From positions 45,569,223-45,633,222 of the forward strand of contig OY987303.1 of the NCBI GenBank assembly GCA_963920635.1: a stretch of DNA of 64,000 nucleotides, read 5' to 3'. Below are positions 22,626 through 35,300 of the stretch, piece after piece; within the stretch, counting starts at the first letter, position 1; each line of letters begins with the position of its first letter. A model generated the notes under the pieces. That model made no database searches. It saw only the letters and a program-made list of their open reading frames with translations, and had not been told where the DNA came from. Origin of the DNA: Pseudeuparius sepicola (Eukaryota; Arthropoda; Insecta; Coleoptera; Anthribidae). The position numbers and the translations under genes were made by a program.

Positions 22626-22669
22626 GTTTAACCCAATCCGGAGACACACTGTATATTTATTTATTTAAT

Positions 22670-23535
22670 TCAATATTAGGTCATATACATAAATACCAAA
22701 AAGGTGTAGACCGTGTCACTGATTTAAAACCTACATCTAAACTATCATAGTACACATTAAAATTTTTACATTGATAAATTATGCCTACATTATGTGGAGG
22801 ACCCCAGTCTATTAACATCAACATCCTCTAAAAATTCCTTAACACTATAATAACACTTTTCTATCAGAAAGTCCTTTAAAATACGTTTCTGACTAGAAGG
22901 TGTTTGCCTTTTAAATTGTTGTGGAATTCTATTCCAAATCTTAACAATATTGTAGGTAATACTTTTTTGGATATAAGTATAATTTGCTTTTTCATTTGTT
23001 AGGTGATGTTTATTCCTAGTCTCATAATTATGTCCTGTCTGAAGATCTATAAACTGAAGGTAATTGTTAATAACATATAGTACACTTTCATAGATGTAGA
23101 TACCATACAATGTAAGGACCCTAAAATCATTAAAGAGAATTCTGTTTGTTTTAATTTAAATATAGCTCTAAGGCATCTCTTTTGTAACACAAAGATTCGG
23201 TTCACCTCAGCTGAGTTTCCCCAGAAGAGTATGCCATATCTTAACCTCGACTGCACATGATACGCTGTCAAAGCTGTTTCATTATTAACATTTTCACTGA
23301 TAACTCTAAGCGCGTAGCAGTAACGAGAAATATTTCCTGCAAGCAGTTCTATGTGCGATTTCCAATCTAAACTTTTGTCAATTTTTACTCCCAGAAATGA
23401 TATGCTTTCCACAGACTCAATTTTTGCCTTATCAAACTCAATATTTACATGATGTTGTTTTCTTTTCCCAAATACTAGCAGTTGAGTTTTTGGTACATTT
23501 AGCATAGTATATAACATAGTATACATAGTATACAT
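22670..23535 (-). mobile_element. LINE 3' end remnant
   Basis: The minus strand encodes KTQLLVFGKR, ESISFLGVKIDKSLDWKSHI, ALTAYHVQSRLRYGILFWGN, VFVLQKRCLRAIFKL (23.1-23.5 kb). After a frame change it gives HNYETRNKHHL..SITYNIVKIWNRIP (22.8-23.1 kb). This is the post-RT and C-terminal part of a Jockey/CR1-like polyprotein. Two frames, so inactive. Confidence 0.8.
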
Positions 23536-24779
23536 AACCGATATAAAATCATTCTACGGTTATGGTAGTGCTGTTATCGCTGAAATCCTGCACTCTTAGT
23601 TACGCGCTAGTTACGCTAAACCAATATTGATGACTTCCTCAGAGAACCAAATTTAATATAGGACTAGAAGATACAATTTCAGTTAACACATTGATCGTTA
23701 AATATCTATTAACACAACAAATATATTCATGGTAATTAAATGTAAGCTGGTCAAGTAAAAATTTTATATAGAAGCACAATGGTCTAGTGGCATGATTCTC
23801 GCTTTGGGTACAAGAGGTTCCGGCTTCAAATCCCGGTTGTGGCTACGTTTTTTATCTTTTAAATCACATTTTCGAAAAGGCGAAATAAATAATTTATTGG
23901 TAAGAAACATACATAAAGTACAATTTCACAATTTTTATGTTATGAGAACATAAGAGCTAACCTTAAAAATTCAAACTCTAGTTCATATGCTTTTGTAAGC
24001 AGATACTTCTTTATTACAGCTGTAAACTGCTTTTCCACCAGGCTTTTAACCTTATTTGGAAGGGCATTGAAAAAATTATACCAAGGTACCTAGAGCCATT
24101 TCTAGACCTCAGAAGTCTATGAAAGGAGGGTACAATATTGGTATTGTTTAGGATAATCATGTATGTTAACGTAGGAATTAAACAAATTTATATTTTTCTT
24201 AAATTTCTGCAGACATAAAAAAATATATGCACAGAGTGGGCTAAATTGGACACTTTTGAAGGGAAAAAATGTTTTTCATCAGTAACTCTTAAACCATTGA
24301 CAAAAAAACATGTAGTAGCAGCATTGGATTCTACATAAAAAATGCTTTAGAAATGATTTTACAGAAACACAAAATTTTCAACCGGAAAAAGTTACGCCCA
24401 CTTTTCAAAAACGTACATTTTCAAAAAACGCCCTGTAACTCAAGAACGGTGACAGATATCGATTTAAGGTTTTCGCCATTAAGTTTATTATAAAAAATGA
24501 GGCTCCGACACTGATATCAGTTTTCGTCTATCTCCATTAAAAATAGGGATTTCCCTTTAAAAGTATCAGTGGCGACAGTCTGCCTGATAATCAAGATTGT
24601 CTAGGACCCTGATGCACCGGCATTGCTGCTTAAAAATCCTTGCTGCATGGCAGGAGTGCCCCCTTACCAACAGAGCATAAGACATGTTAGAGGCAAACTA
24701 ACCATGAGAAGCTGTCATTACCGTGGCTAGTGTATATGGCTAAGGTTCCGTATCAAGAATATTAGTTTTGATACCTTTC
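23536..24779. other. Intron sequence without further genes
   Basis: Apart from the tRNA-Pro-like gene nothing certain. 24240-24560 has evenly spaced homopolymer-rich sequence without ORF. Confidence 0.4.
23773..23844 (+). pseudogene. tRNA-Pro(TGG)-like pseudogene
   Basis: ATGGTCTAGTGGCATGATTC and the TTTGGGT anticodon loop (TGG) match tRNA-Pro. The anticodon stem CTCGC/ACAAG has two mismatches and the acceptor AGCACAA/TTGTGGC two more. The T arm reads CCGGC-TTCAAAT-CCCGG, with one imperfect pair. A T6 run follows at about 23847. Either a decayed gene or the head of a SINE. Confidence 0.6.
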
Positions 24780-25131
24780 CAGATAAGTGACACGCATAAA
24801 TGGCCCATTCGAAAAAGACTGGAGTCCCAAGGAACTTTATGTCATTTGTCGGGTTCGAGTTGATTACATCCTGTCTGAGGCTAAATGAACTTCTTGCGTC
24901 TTGGTACTATTTAGACAAAGTTTGTTCACCACAAACCATTCCTGAAGCTTACTTATACTTAATAAGAACATTTAAGTTTGTTGTTTCTGATGGGTGGAAG
25001 TAAGTTGAATCATCTGCAAACAGTATGGTTTCACCCTGGATGTTACCCTTGATTTGCCAGAGAATAAGATCATTAATGTACACGTATAGCGAGCTAAGAA
25101 GTGATAATCGAACTCGATCGGCATTTGTCAC
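24780..25131 (-). mobile_element. LINE RT fragment (FADD motif)
   Basis: The minus strand gives LYVYINDLI, then GETILFADDSTYFHPSETTN, the catalytic RT motif C, and about 70 further residues in a shifted frame (RSSFSLRQDVI.SNPTNDIKF). A separate, opposite-strand LINE tail abuts it. Confidence 0.75.
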
Positions 25132-25424
25132 TCACACGAAACTAGACGAGCTGTTGCACAAGAAGTCCAAACACCATTTTGTAGAACTGCGACAGGGCAA
25201 AGAGGTTTTACGTTTCTAGCCCCTCGTATTTACAATATGTTGCCCGCTGAAGTTAAGTCTAGTCAAAGCCTCAATATATACAAATCAAGACTCAAATACT
25301 TTGTTCTTTTTAATAAAACAAGAAACGAGATTTCATCCATAATCAATTTAAAATCGTAAAGGATGGAAAGTGTTTTGAGTTTCGAGTCTTCGGTACAGTA
25401 GTGTTTCGTAAATAAAAAAAAAAT
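25090..25424 (+). mobile_element. LINE C-terminal end and tail
   Basis: The plus strand gives SDNRTRSAFVTHTKLDELLH, then shifted YNMLPAEVKSSQSLNIYKSR, matching the last about 60 residues of Jockey/CR1-type ORF2. It ends with GTAAATAAAAAAAAA. Confidence 0.7.
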
Positions 25425-25469
25425 TGGATTTTTGTTTTCCTTAATTGTATTTTTTATTATTAGGTATTA

Positions 25470-26208
25470 CAGTGTGTCCCAATTTGATACTGGACACCTT
25501 AGAAAGATATGAAGGGCAAGGAAAACAAATGGTCTCTATTTTTTTATTGGTAGTACCAAAGGAGAGTATCTCATAGGCGATGGTATTTGGATGGGGTAAT
25601 TATTTCATGGCCTGCTATGATTTTTTAAAATAGCAAATTTTCAAGAAACACCATTAGAGATTTTTTTACGACAAAATGTTATTAAGAAAACTTGTTTAGA
25701 ATGAAAAACTGAGCAGATTCGCAAAATTTCAAAAGGCTAGGCCTTCTTTGATTTTTAGATTTATCTCCAACTTTTTTCTTAGAAAATGGTTTTTTCTGAA
25801 GCTTTCACGTCAAAATTTTATTTTTTCACGATGATCAAGTTTCCTTAATAATATTTTGATGTGAAAGCTCCAGAAAGGACACATTTCTAAGAAAAAAGTG
25901 GAAGAAAAAGGCGAAAAAGCTAAAAATCAAAGTAGGCATAGACTTTTGAAATTTTGTAATTCTACTCAGCTTTTCATTCTGAACAAGTTTTCTTAATAAC
26001 ATTCTGTCGTAAAAAAATCCATAATAGGGTTTCTTGAAAATTAGCTATTTTAAAAAATCATAGCAGGTCATGAAATAACTACTCCATCAAAATACCACCG
26101 CCTATGAGATACTCTCCCTTGGGACTACCAATAAAAAAATAGAGACCATTTGTTTTCCTTGTCCTTTATATAGTTCTGAGGTGTCCAGTATCAAATTGGG
26201 ATACACTG
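25470..26208. mobile_element. 739-bp foldback element, TA duplication
   Basis: Ends CAGTGTGTCCCAATTTGATA / inverse with TA on both sides. Arms of about 330 bp include AGAGACCATTTGTTTTCC and AACATT.TGTCGTAAAAAA. Confidence 0.85.
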
Positions 26209-26611
26209 TATATATTATTGCATCTGTCTCTTACCTTAAAAATGCATTTTTTTCTTCTCTTTTTTAATTAGAACTAATGTAGATATAAAAATGCTTCATT
26301 AACTTACGTTATTTACGCAAAAGCAACCAGCACACTTTTATCTTGTCAAACATACTTACTGTACTGCTTAGTTACTACAACCGATGGCCTGGTAATAATG
26401 AACAGGAGTTTTAACTAGTAACAAGTTTTAACTTTTGTAGGTGATTTTGTTTATTTGCCTTAGAAGTTCTATGTTTTTTGTGTGCGTTGTAACTAATTAT
26501 CTTACCTTTTGTAAATAAACATATCATTATTATTTATTCTAATGTGTTGAACTGAAAGGAAAGTTAGTATCGTTTGCTTGAAAAAGACGAAGATGGAAGA
26601 TGGTAGGGGGA

Positions 26612-26701
26612 ACGCCGCACACCCGCCTACCATGGGAGTGGGGGTTACAATAGCTGCTCATATCGGCCGCGAGTCTGCAGCCGTTGTAAGCGGGTGTGCG
26701 G
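26612..26701. repeat. 90-bp CG-rich palindrome inside the RT remnant
   Basis: CCGCACACCCGC at the left is mirrored by GCGGGTGTGCGG at the right. Markedly GC-rich against the AT-rich surroundings. It is probably a tiny non-autonomous element. Confidence 0.6.
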
Positions 26702-26850
26702 ATAGTTTGATTACCACTTCTTAGCATGCTATACGTGTATATGAGAAAAATTATTGGGCCAAGAACTGAATCTTGGGGTACACCATACTTTAGTTTGACT
26801 GTGGAAGAAGCAAGATTTCTCAAGAAGATATATTGTGAACTACCTGAGGG

Positions 26851-28712
26851 CAGGGTGTCTACCAAATCGAGCTTTTAAAATTCCCAGACTTTTCCAGGTT
26901 TTCCCTGACCAAAAAGCAAAAAATTCCCTGACTAATACCTACCTACTGAGATAAATATGCGAATTTGAATAAAATGGAAGAGTCAACAGATCCCCTAGGA
27001 TGAAATTACTCTGAACGATCGTGCTTACTAACAAAAAAATTCAAAAGCGGACTATTAGTTTCAGTGATGTCATCTGACATTAATTAAATAAATGTGCAAA
27101 TTATGTCTTCGAAGAAAGTTATAAAGTGGCTTGGAATTTCAACTTTTTGGCAGAAACTGTTGCTAACGAGGTTAATAAAGTACAGTATAAATTGACACCC
27201 CCCTTAACTTGCTAGTGTCTGAGGCTAGAAAAAAAAGTTTTGTTACAAAAGTTTTAGATTCTAATACAAAGTTTTTTGTGACGCTATTGGACCTTATACA
27301 GTGTGTTCTAGAAAGCCGTGGCAAACATAACTTTTGTTTTTTTAAATGGAACGCCTTGTATATTTTCTACACATTTTTCCGATTCCAATGAAGCGTGTAT
27401 GTTATATGTTCGCTCCAACCGTTCGTTCAGAACAGCCTTTTTTGAGAGGGATTACTCCTTGGGTCATAGGTTGCCATGGAAGACAAAGGCCAAATTATAG
27501 TAACAATTATTGACAGTTTGCAAGTATATTCACGCTTTGGAAAACAAAATGGGCTATTTTAAGTTTTCAGAGAAAATTAAGAATGGAAATTGAGAGAAAT
27601 GAGAAATTTTAAATAATAAGTGACATAGTTAATAAACTTCGTTGGATTTATTGTTCGGAATTTAATTTTTATTGAAAACGACAATAACATTTAGACAAAG
27701 GATATACATATGAATTTATTGATATTTGCTACTAAGTTTCTGTTTATTGGGGCAACAATAAAATTGCTGTGTTCGGTATTTAATATGTGGATTTCTTCCC
27801 GAATTCTACTTTTCAGTGTTTCTACATTTTTCGGTCTGTCATAATAAATTCTGTTTTTTAAATAATCCCACAAAAACATATAAAAATATATCCTTTTTCT
27901 AAATGTCATTGTCGCTTTCAAAAAATTAAATTACAAACAATAAATTTGACGAAGTTTATTACCTATGTTACTATTTAAAATTTCTTATTTCTCTCAATTT
28001 CCCTACTTCATTTTCCCTGAAATCTTAAAAGAGCCCATTATGTTTTCCATAGCATGAATATACTTGCAAACTGTCAGCTATTACTATAATTTAGCATTTG
28101 TCTTTCATGGCAGCCTATGACCCAAGGAGTAATCCCTCAAAAAAAGGCTTAGTTCTGAACGAACGGTTGGAGCGAACATATAACAAAAATATACAAGATG
28201 TTCCATTTAAAGAAACATAAGTTATGTCTGCCACGACTTTCTAGAACACACTGTATAAGGTCCAATAGTGTCACAAAAAACTTTGTATTAGTATCTATAA
28301 CTTTTGTAAAAAAAACTTTTTCCAACCTCAAAAAGTAGCAATGGCGTGTCAAACAAAAAAATATAAAATCACGTATAAAACAAACAAATATCTTTTACAC
28401 ATTCTCCAAAATAAAAAAAACATAAAAAATAAACACCTTCAAAACAAAAATAAATAGCTTCGTAAAATCTTATTTAGTTAGATTATCTTTGGAGTATAGT
28501 AGAAGCACAGGGATCACATATAAATAAATGTGGAGTAGAATCAAAATGAATATGATATAATTTTGATTAGTTTTTGTAAGAATTAAAGATTTTCTATTTT
28601 TATATCTATTAAACCACAAATTTCCAGGTTATTTGATAGATTTCCCTGACTTTTCCCTGATTTCCCTGACCAAAAATAATTCCCTGACATTTCCAGGTTT
28701 GTAGACACCCTG
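26851..28712. mobile_element. 1.86-kb element related to 11049-11806, 5-bp duplication
   Basis: Ends CAGGGTGTCTACC / TGTAGACACCCTG, GAGGG on both sides, and the same TTCCAGG.TTTCCCTGACC runs inside each end as the BED-finger element at 11 kb. The centre is replaced by a further foldback at 27192-28352. No transposase left. Confidence 0.8.
27192..28352. mobile_element. 1.16-kb foldback nested inside 26851-28712
   Basis: Ends TTGACACCCC / GGCGTGTCAA. Arms include CTTATACAGTGTGTTCTAGA, GTTCGCTCCAACCGTTCGTT and AAATTTCTCATTTCTCTCAA-like blocks. The ORFs here are reflections of the palindrome. Confidence 0.8.
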
Positions 28713-28835
28713 GAGGGGTAGGTTTTTACTAATGAAATTGGGTTGACATATAGAAAGAAAGATTGGTCAGAAGAAAGTCATGAGAAATGCAATCAAAGGC
28801 CTTAGTAAAATCCAAAAAGTAGGTGGCCACAACAA

Positions 28836-30360
28836 CGCACTGCACATCGCACCGCCTTTTACCTGAGACGGCGAATGAGACAGGAATGTTTCCAGAGGAA
28901 CTAAAGACAGCAAATATCATCCCAATCTACAAACAGGCCTATTTCACTTTTAACATCCTTCTCGAAATTAATAGAAAAAATAATTAAAATAAGAATGATA
29001 GATTTTATTTTAAAAAACTATGAATTCGATGAGCATCAGTATGGCTTTAAAAAAAAAGCAACACGCTGGGAGCAGTCACGGATCTTCTTGAATATATATT
29101 AAATGAAATAGACAAAAAAATATATTTAGTGGCTGTTTTCGTGGATCTACAGAAGGCGTTTGATACTGTTGACATTGAACTGTTACTGAACAAAACTAGT
29201 AAAATGGGTTTTCGTGGCCTATGTGAGGATCTGCTGAGGACTTATTCAGTTGGTAGGAAGCACTACACAACAGTTAATAATTGTGACAGTGGCATGGAGG
29301 AGTTGTGCATGGGGGTAGCTCAAGGGTCAGTGCTCGGTCCTTTGCTTTACTTGCTGTATGTTCATAGCTTAGAATATGCTGGGCTAAAGGCAAAATATTT
29401 TATGTTTGCTGACGACACAGTTCTTGTGACCTCAGCCAAGGAGAAAGAAAATCTTGACAAGAAAATAAACTATGATTTGGACGTATACTACTATTATAAC
29501 TACTGTTATAATAAGATTAGCATAAATGCTAAAAAAAACTGTGTACATGGTCATAAAGTAAATTGTGATATTAGTGTGAAAATAGATGGCAGTAAACTTA
29601 ATGAAGTAACGGACTATAATTATCTTGGATTAAACATAAATAATAGGCTTATGTGAAATAAACATGTAGAAAAAATATCAAAAAAGATCTCGCCCATGAT
29701 TGGTGCTATAAGGAGATGCTCACATATGTTGGACAACAAGATAAAAAAAAATGTTGTATAGTAGCTTTATAGAACCTCAACTGAGATATCTAATAGTATG
29801 TTGGGGAAAGTATCTACTGTTAAGCTTATTTACACACTCAAGTATGATACACCGAGTGATTTTATATATAAAAAAACAGTATTATGAATATTGGACATTT
29901 GAAAACTTATGAACAAATTAAATTTGTCAAATGTATAAAGTTGGATTGTATAAAAACTAATTTGAAGGCTAAACTGATGCAAACTAAATATTGTCATAAT
30001 TAAGTCTTAAGAAATAAATCTATGTTAAGAAATTCATCAGCTAGGACAAAAAAGTGTCAAAGCTCTCCATTATATGGTGCTATAAATGCCTTTAATCAGG
30101 CTCCAAAAATGATTGTAAATTTGCAAAATTATAAAAAAAATGTGTGAGAAATTAAAGCAGCACTTCGTAGAAAATTAAAGAAGAAAAATGTGATAGTGCA
30201 TGCCATATACCTCAATAATAATAACATAAAGTATAAGAGTATAAGTTGTTAGAGATAGACTTAAAAAAATTGTAGATATTAAACTTAAGTTGTAGGCCCT
30301 GGTGCCAGTTTATTGTGAACTGTTTTTGTGTCATAAATAAAGTTGTAAATAAAAAAAAAA
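28836..30360 (+). mobile_element. LINE (RT plus 3' tail), plus strand, decayed
   Basis: Reads FPEELKTANIIPIYK (28.89 kb), then with frameshifts a Y.FDEHQYGFKKK-like stretch, TLGAVTDLLEYILNEID and the ORF at 29129-29656: FVDLQKAFDTVDIELLLNK (motif A), GVAQGSVLGPLLYLLYVHSL (motif B), FMFADDTVLVTS (motif C, catalytic DD) and YNYLGLNINNRL. The 3' part ends with CATAAATAAAGTTGTAAATA and poly(A) at about 30350-30360. Several frameshifts make it inactive. It abuts the minus-strand LINE. Confidence 0.85.
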
Positions 30361-30473
30361 CATTGGTTTAAATGCGGGTGGCCCCATCGGCACACTGCCC
30401 ACCGCCTAGTACCATAGCCTTGTCCCCTCGCATTGCAGTGTATTCGAGCTTGGTATTTTCCGAGTCGCGCACA

Positions 30474-30704
30474 TCAGACACACGAAAATGATCTTATTAT
30501 ATCTGTATAAAGATTATGACATTCACCAAATTTTCTCCTTCGCTTATTTTTAAGATGTATTATGATTTTAGAACATTTTCGAAGCAGCCACCACTTTTTT
30601 AAATATGAATTTAATAAAATGTCTTCTTTGTCGGATGACGATTCTGATTGAAGGCGACAACTAAATGAAGTCCATTGCATCCAGGTAAGAATTAAATAAA
30701 ACAA
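30474..30704 (-). pseudogene. Harbinger-type transposase N-terminal remnant
   Basis: The minus-strand ORF reads SESSSDKEDILLNSYLKKWW..KRRRKFGECHNLYTDI. An acidic Ser-rich start, a Leu-rich helix, a basic stretch and the K.GE.H.L.. motif resemble the first about 70 residues of Harbinger nucleases. No catalytic part follows. Moderate to low certainty. Confidence 0.4.
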
Positions 30705-31555
30705 GACACTTTAAACAGTAGAATTCATTCGAAAAGGCGATGTGCGGTGCGTCGATATGGCCACCACAGGCCAGACTCTGCAAGGCTATGGTCCAGGCAA
30801 TGTGCTGTGTGAGGTGCGGTGCGATGGGCGATGCTCTGTTGTGGCCGCCGCTTAAGGATGCACCGCAGCTGATGATCAATTCACTGAACATTGTTACTAC
30901 AGAAAGTTGGCGAAATGCAATATATGTTATTTCGGAAGAAAATAAAATGTGGAATCTTGATGAATTGATTGACAACACTCTGAAAATTGAGCCTCTTATT
31001 CATGCCTTAGAATACGACAACTCTTCCAAATTTTCCGAAGGCAATCCTTTACATTTTGAATTGTAATATTATTTTTCTTGAAATCGGCAGTAAAGTGTCC
31101 CAAAATCGTCATTAAAAGCACAGAAATCGTACAATAATGTAGCCCATTATTGTACGATTTTTTCAATAAGTAGGCCTTGGCGAGATGTAAACATCAAACG
31201 TCAGACGCGGAGAAATCGCCCGTCAAAAGTGATCAAATATTCAAAACCCGGCCGATAAAGGCTCATTTAACTTTTCGTACACATTGCGAAATTGTTTCCT
31301 ATAGAAGCGCAATCCTTCAGTATACATATTTTAGTAAATTTGAATATCAATAGATTTGTTGTGTAGGCTGCACAAGAAGCAGCAGTTTGGTTTTTCTGTC
31401 AGAAGGTGCCGTGTCTCATCATACTTGACCTAAGGTAGAGCGATCGTCAAACTCAAGCAACGCCGCGCGTATTCGGTTCATGGACGGGTGATCCCTTATT
31501 ATTATTTTCTTGCCTAATAAAACATTTTTTTCCGATTTCAAAAAAAATATAATAT

Positions 31556-31672
31556 GTACCTCGGCACTGAAGTTCTTTTTATGACTCATGTGGTTTATTT
31601 GCCTCGGCCAGAGGCCTCGGCAACTAAATTCCACATGAGTCATAAAAAGTTGAACTTCAGTGCCTTGGAACA
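31556..31672. repeat. Short palindrome, about 117 bp
   Basis: CTTTTTATGACTCATGTGG / CCACATGAGTCATAAAAAG within arms of about 52 bp around CCTCGGCCAGAGGCCTCGG. A related hairpin with ACCGAGGCAACGCGTGTTGC is at 51594-51643. Confidence 0.7.
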
Positions 31673-32068
31673 TAAATAACTATTAATAAATGAAATTCTC
31701 TATGCGAAATTGTATTGGCAACATTATTATAAATATCAAATACTTAGTTTGTTTTATTAGTGTTTGAAAATTTAATATTTTTGCAAAATTGTTCGGTTGG
31801 GTTTTGGAACAAGTAAAAAGGATAATAAATGAATAAACTTTCTATTTTCATTACCTGACAAACCATTGTGCAAGTGACTAATTTTACAGTACCCTGATTT
31901 TATTTGCAGCAAATTAACATTTTATTTCCTATTGTGATTTGGAAATTACAGGGTGCGCCCAAGAAAGAACGCAGGCAATTACATTGGACAAATGGCAAAA
32001 CCTTTTGTCGGGCCCAGGTAGTATCCTGAATTAATAATCAATTCCTTCCGAATACACTATAGTAAAGG

Positions 32069-32303
32069 TGCAGGTCCTGCATCAGTAGGTACTGCATGGT
32101 CCGGTTCAAGTACTGTCAAGTCCTACATAAATACTGCAGGGTCCTGCACAGGTACTGCAGACTCCAACACAGGTACTTCAGAGTCCTGCACACATACGCA
32201 CTGCACAGTCCTGCACAAAGTACTGAGGTGCCCTGTCATAGTACGTCAGATGACCTGAGTATAAATCTGTACATCTACTGCAGAACCTGATGATACCTCA
32301 GTT
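32069..32303 (-). repeat. 21-bp minisatellite, copy 1
   Basis: Degenerate units of GTACTGCAGAGTCCTGCACA type, the reverse complement of the array at 44.9-45.2 kb. It ends in GCAGAACCTGATGATACC, mirrored by GGGGTCATCAGGTCATGCAG in the other copy. So it is one mobile repeat present in both orientations. Confidence 0.8.
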
Positions 32304-35300
32304 CATAGTTTACTCATTTGTTTATTTTCATGGAGAACTCTGTCTCCGTCTTGTAGGTTAATTAAATAATTTTTTGTTATTCAAAGCCGCTATTTATACG
32401 TCCGATGTATATAAAAGTGCATTATTTATTATAAATCCTGTATTTCAATATTCTTTTTTTGTACGGCCGTGCTCATCGCTACCGACTGCCACAACATATA
32501 TAGGGCGAATGCCCGCTTCTTTTTTCATACGACAGCGCCCATAGCCAAAAAGCAAGGGCATACGCACCTTATTGCAACGTATACTTCGGACGTGTATAAA
32601 GTTAAATTGGGGTTAAATATACGTCCAAAGAAGTCACGTGACTCAACTCACCAATGAGGGCACAATACGTCTACAGACGAGGGGTGGCTCACTCCCGCAA
32701 TACTGTCACAAATTTGGCCAAAATCCCGGCAGACTTGCGGAAATCTCAAGAAATCCTTTCGGAATCTTCAGAAATCGCGACATCTTTCAAAAATCGCTCC
32801 GCAATCTGTGAAAATCGAGGCAGTCGTTTGGCAGTCTTCTGAAATCCCTGGAAATCCTGTAGATGTTGTTGACGTAATCTCCTCCCAAGCCCCGCAGCCT
32901 ATGGTGTCATATTCCAAATTCAGAAAATATATAAAAAAAATGCCACCATTGTAAGGATTCGATCCGAGATTTGATCAATAAACAATCGATTCACCAATTT
33001 GACATGCTAACCTCTCGAGCACCACACATTACTTAAAATATTACCTAAAAGAGTGTAAGCTAGTATCTTGATGAAGTCCCAGAATTCAATATCTAAAAAA
33101 TGGTTGCGTTCAAGGTTACCACGTGGAAGCAATCGCTTTCTGTGAATTAGTGGCTCTGTCTCTGTTTTTCTATGTATAAAACAAAGAGGAATATATCAAT
33201 TCGCTTGCAAACAATTGCTTTGCTTGGTAACCTTAAACGCAAGCAATGTTTCTCAGACAGCGTTAATGTACAGATTGTACCAAAAAATTGATATACAGGG
33301 TGGGTGAAAACCATGACTCAACATAAAAGCCAAAACGGCCTTATGCGTATCATCAGATGACATCACCGAATTCCCCAGATCTGGGTTTTTTCAAAATGGC
33401 ATTAACTCTGGCGTTAATATACAGATTCAAAAAAAATTATATGCAGGGTTGATAAAAAAGCACAACGGAATAGAAAAGTCGCCTTACTTGTCTCATCACG
33501 TGACATCACAGAATGGGCCTTGTTCACTCAATTGAATTTCGATATTTCTTACTACCAGAGAAATTAATCACTTAAGTCTTGAATAAAATCCCCCTCAGCA
33601 TCTTTCTCGTCAATACCTAACTTTGTTATTAAGTAAAAAAATATATAAAAATTTTAAACTGCGCGCCTTAATTTAGAGCAATGAAATTGCGTCTGCGACG
33701 TTGCCGGTTATACTAGTAATCGAAGCTCCAAAAGTTCGATCTCCTTTCTAATTTCAGACGTGCACATTGAATCTAAATCGATTCTCTAGAGAAAGACAAT
33801 TGTATAAACGGTTGTCCGAACTCGACCGCACAGACACAGGTAGTTGTTTCGTGAGTCGTGTGTCGTGTCTATGACAATCTGTGGGCTGGTCATGTCATTC
33901 TGTCATTCTTTGTAAACCGAGCATTTATTTAGCATTATCAGTATTATTGTTACCTCCCTGAAGAACTGAAAAAGTGATAGATCCAGTAATTGAAAGAAAG
34001 GAGAAAGGAAAATTTTGGTCATCCGGAAAACCTTTTGATAGCCACTTTAGCTTTAAGAATAATTGCAAAATGGAGATCAACGGCAAGAAACAACGATTTC
34101 AGAATATTTCAAGTTAATAAATTAAATTTTGATTTTCTAGATTTAATTATGTATAGTTGACTGACAAAATGTTGTTATAAACCTGATTTACTAAGGTTTG
34201 GACAACTTACAAGTTGGTGATCATTCTGCAAGTAACTTTTAACTCAAAAAAGGAAAAACATTGCGATTTTGGTATTTTATTAAAAAATAATTGAGACTGA
34301 GGTTATTTTTTTATTTCTTTTTATGGCCTCTGCTCTTTTCGAGCAATCTAGCCACTATGGGTCGACGTACGGTGCCAAAGCATGGGGTACCACGAAAAAC
34401 CCACCCACTCGTGCACCACCGCGCCGCCCCCTGATATTGAGGTCATGTGTTATGTCTATTTGGCTTTTGCCTGCCACAAAATATAAGTTAGGTAAATTTT
34501 CTTCTTCATCAGTCTTCACAAATCTCAAATAGAAGCATATCGATATTGCCGTAAATCGTGTCAACGTCGCAAAACAGTAGCCAATAAGCGTTTTGGGCCC
34601 GTGACGTCACGGGCCCAAGGAATTTGAATTTCAAAAACGGTTTTAGGGCATTTCCCAGCCGAAAAAAATCGGAAAAAAATATTTTCGTGTTTTATTTACT
34701 CTTAAGATTCATAATCAAAAATAAAAAAAAGTGTGAAACAGGCCCATTCCCAAGTAATATTAATATACAACTCGGTAAAGAAATACAGGGTGATTCAGTC
34801 ATGAAGTAAAAAATTTTAACCACAGGTGGAAAAAAATAGCTTCATACAAATATAAAATTTAAAAAATTCTAAAGTCAACAAAAAAATAAAAATATATTTT
34901 CCTAAGTGCATTAAAACCCCTACCTAACGCTTAAGCTCGCACATCAAGGCTGGTGCGCAGTTGCCAGTTGCACAAAATATCGTAAATGTTGGTTTTTACT
35001 ATACGTTTCCACGGAAATCACAAAAAATGTCGAAATATTCTGCTGTGACGATAAAAACATCTTTGTTTTTTGTGACGTAGTTGCCCTTCTTTATACAAGG
35101 GGTATTTTATAAATTTTACTGGAATTCTGATATAGTTTGTTAGGATATTATGGTATTATTAAATACCTGATGTAACTTTTATTAAAAGAATTTATTATTG
35201 TTAATATCTTTCAATATATATAATTTCAATGCAAAAATATTATCATTATATTAATACATTCTATACAACCCCGGTCTCCAGGTAAACTGCCATGCAAGTT

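Larger units (their letters stand above)
20646..22651. mobile_element. 2.0-kb foldback element carrying a Cys-rich ORF
   Basis: Ends TAGTGTCCCTGGATTGGG / CCCAATCCGGAGACACACTG, both next to TA. Arms of about 300 bp pair almost throughout (20661-20960 with 21895-22200), including CCCCCTCGAGCGAAGTCGGC. The unpaired centre holds the minus-strand ORF at 21376-21873. The right arm is broken by a smaller palindrome (22188-22625). Confidence 0.85.
26539..28835 (-). mobile_element. LINE RT remnant split by a DNA element
   Basis: Two halves of one reverse transcriptase on the minus strand: VATYFLDFTKAFDCISHDFL (28.75-28.83 kb, motif A) and TVKLKYGVPQDSVLGPIIFL (26.74-26.80 kb, motif B). Between them lies the element at 26851-28712 with GAGGG on both sides. 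Motif C is not seen; a 90-bp CG-rich palindrome lies at the place where it should follow. Confidence 0.75.
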
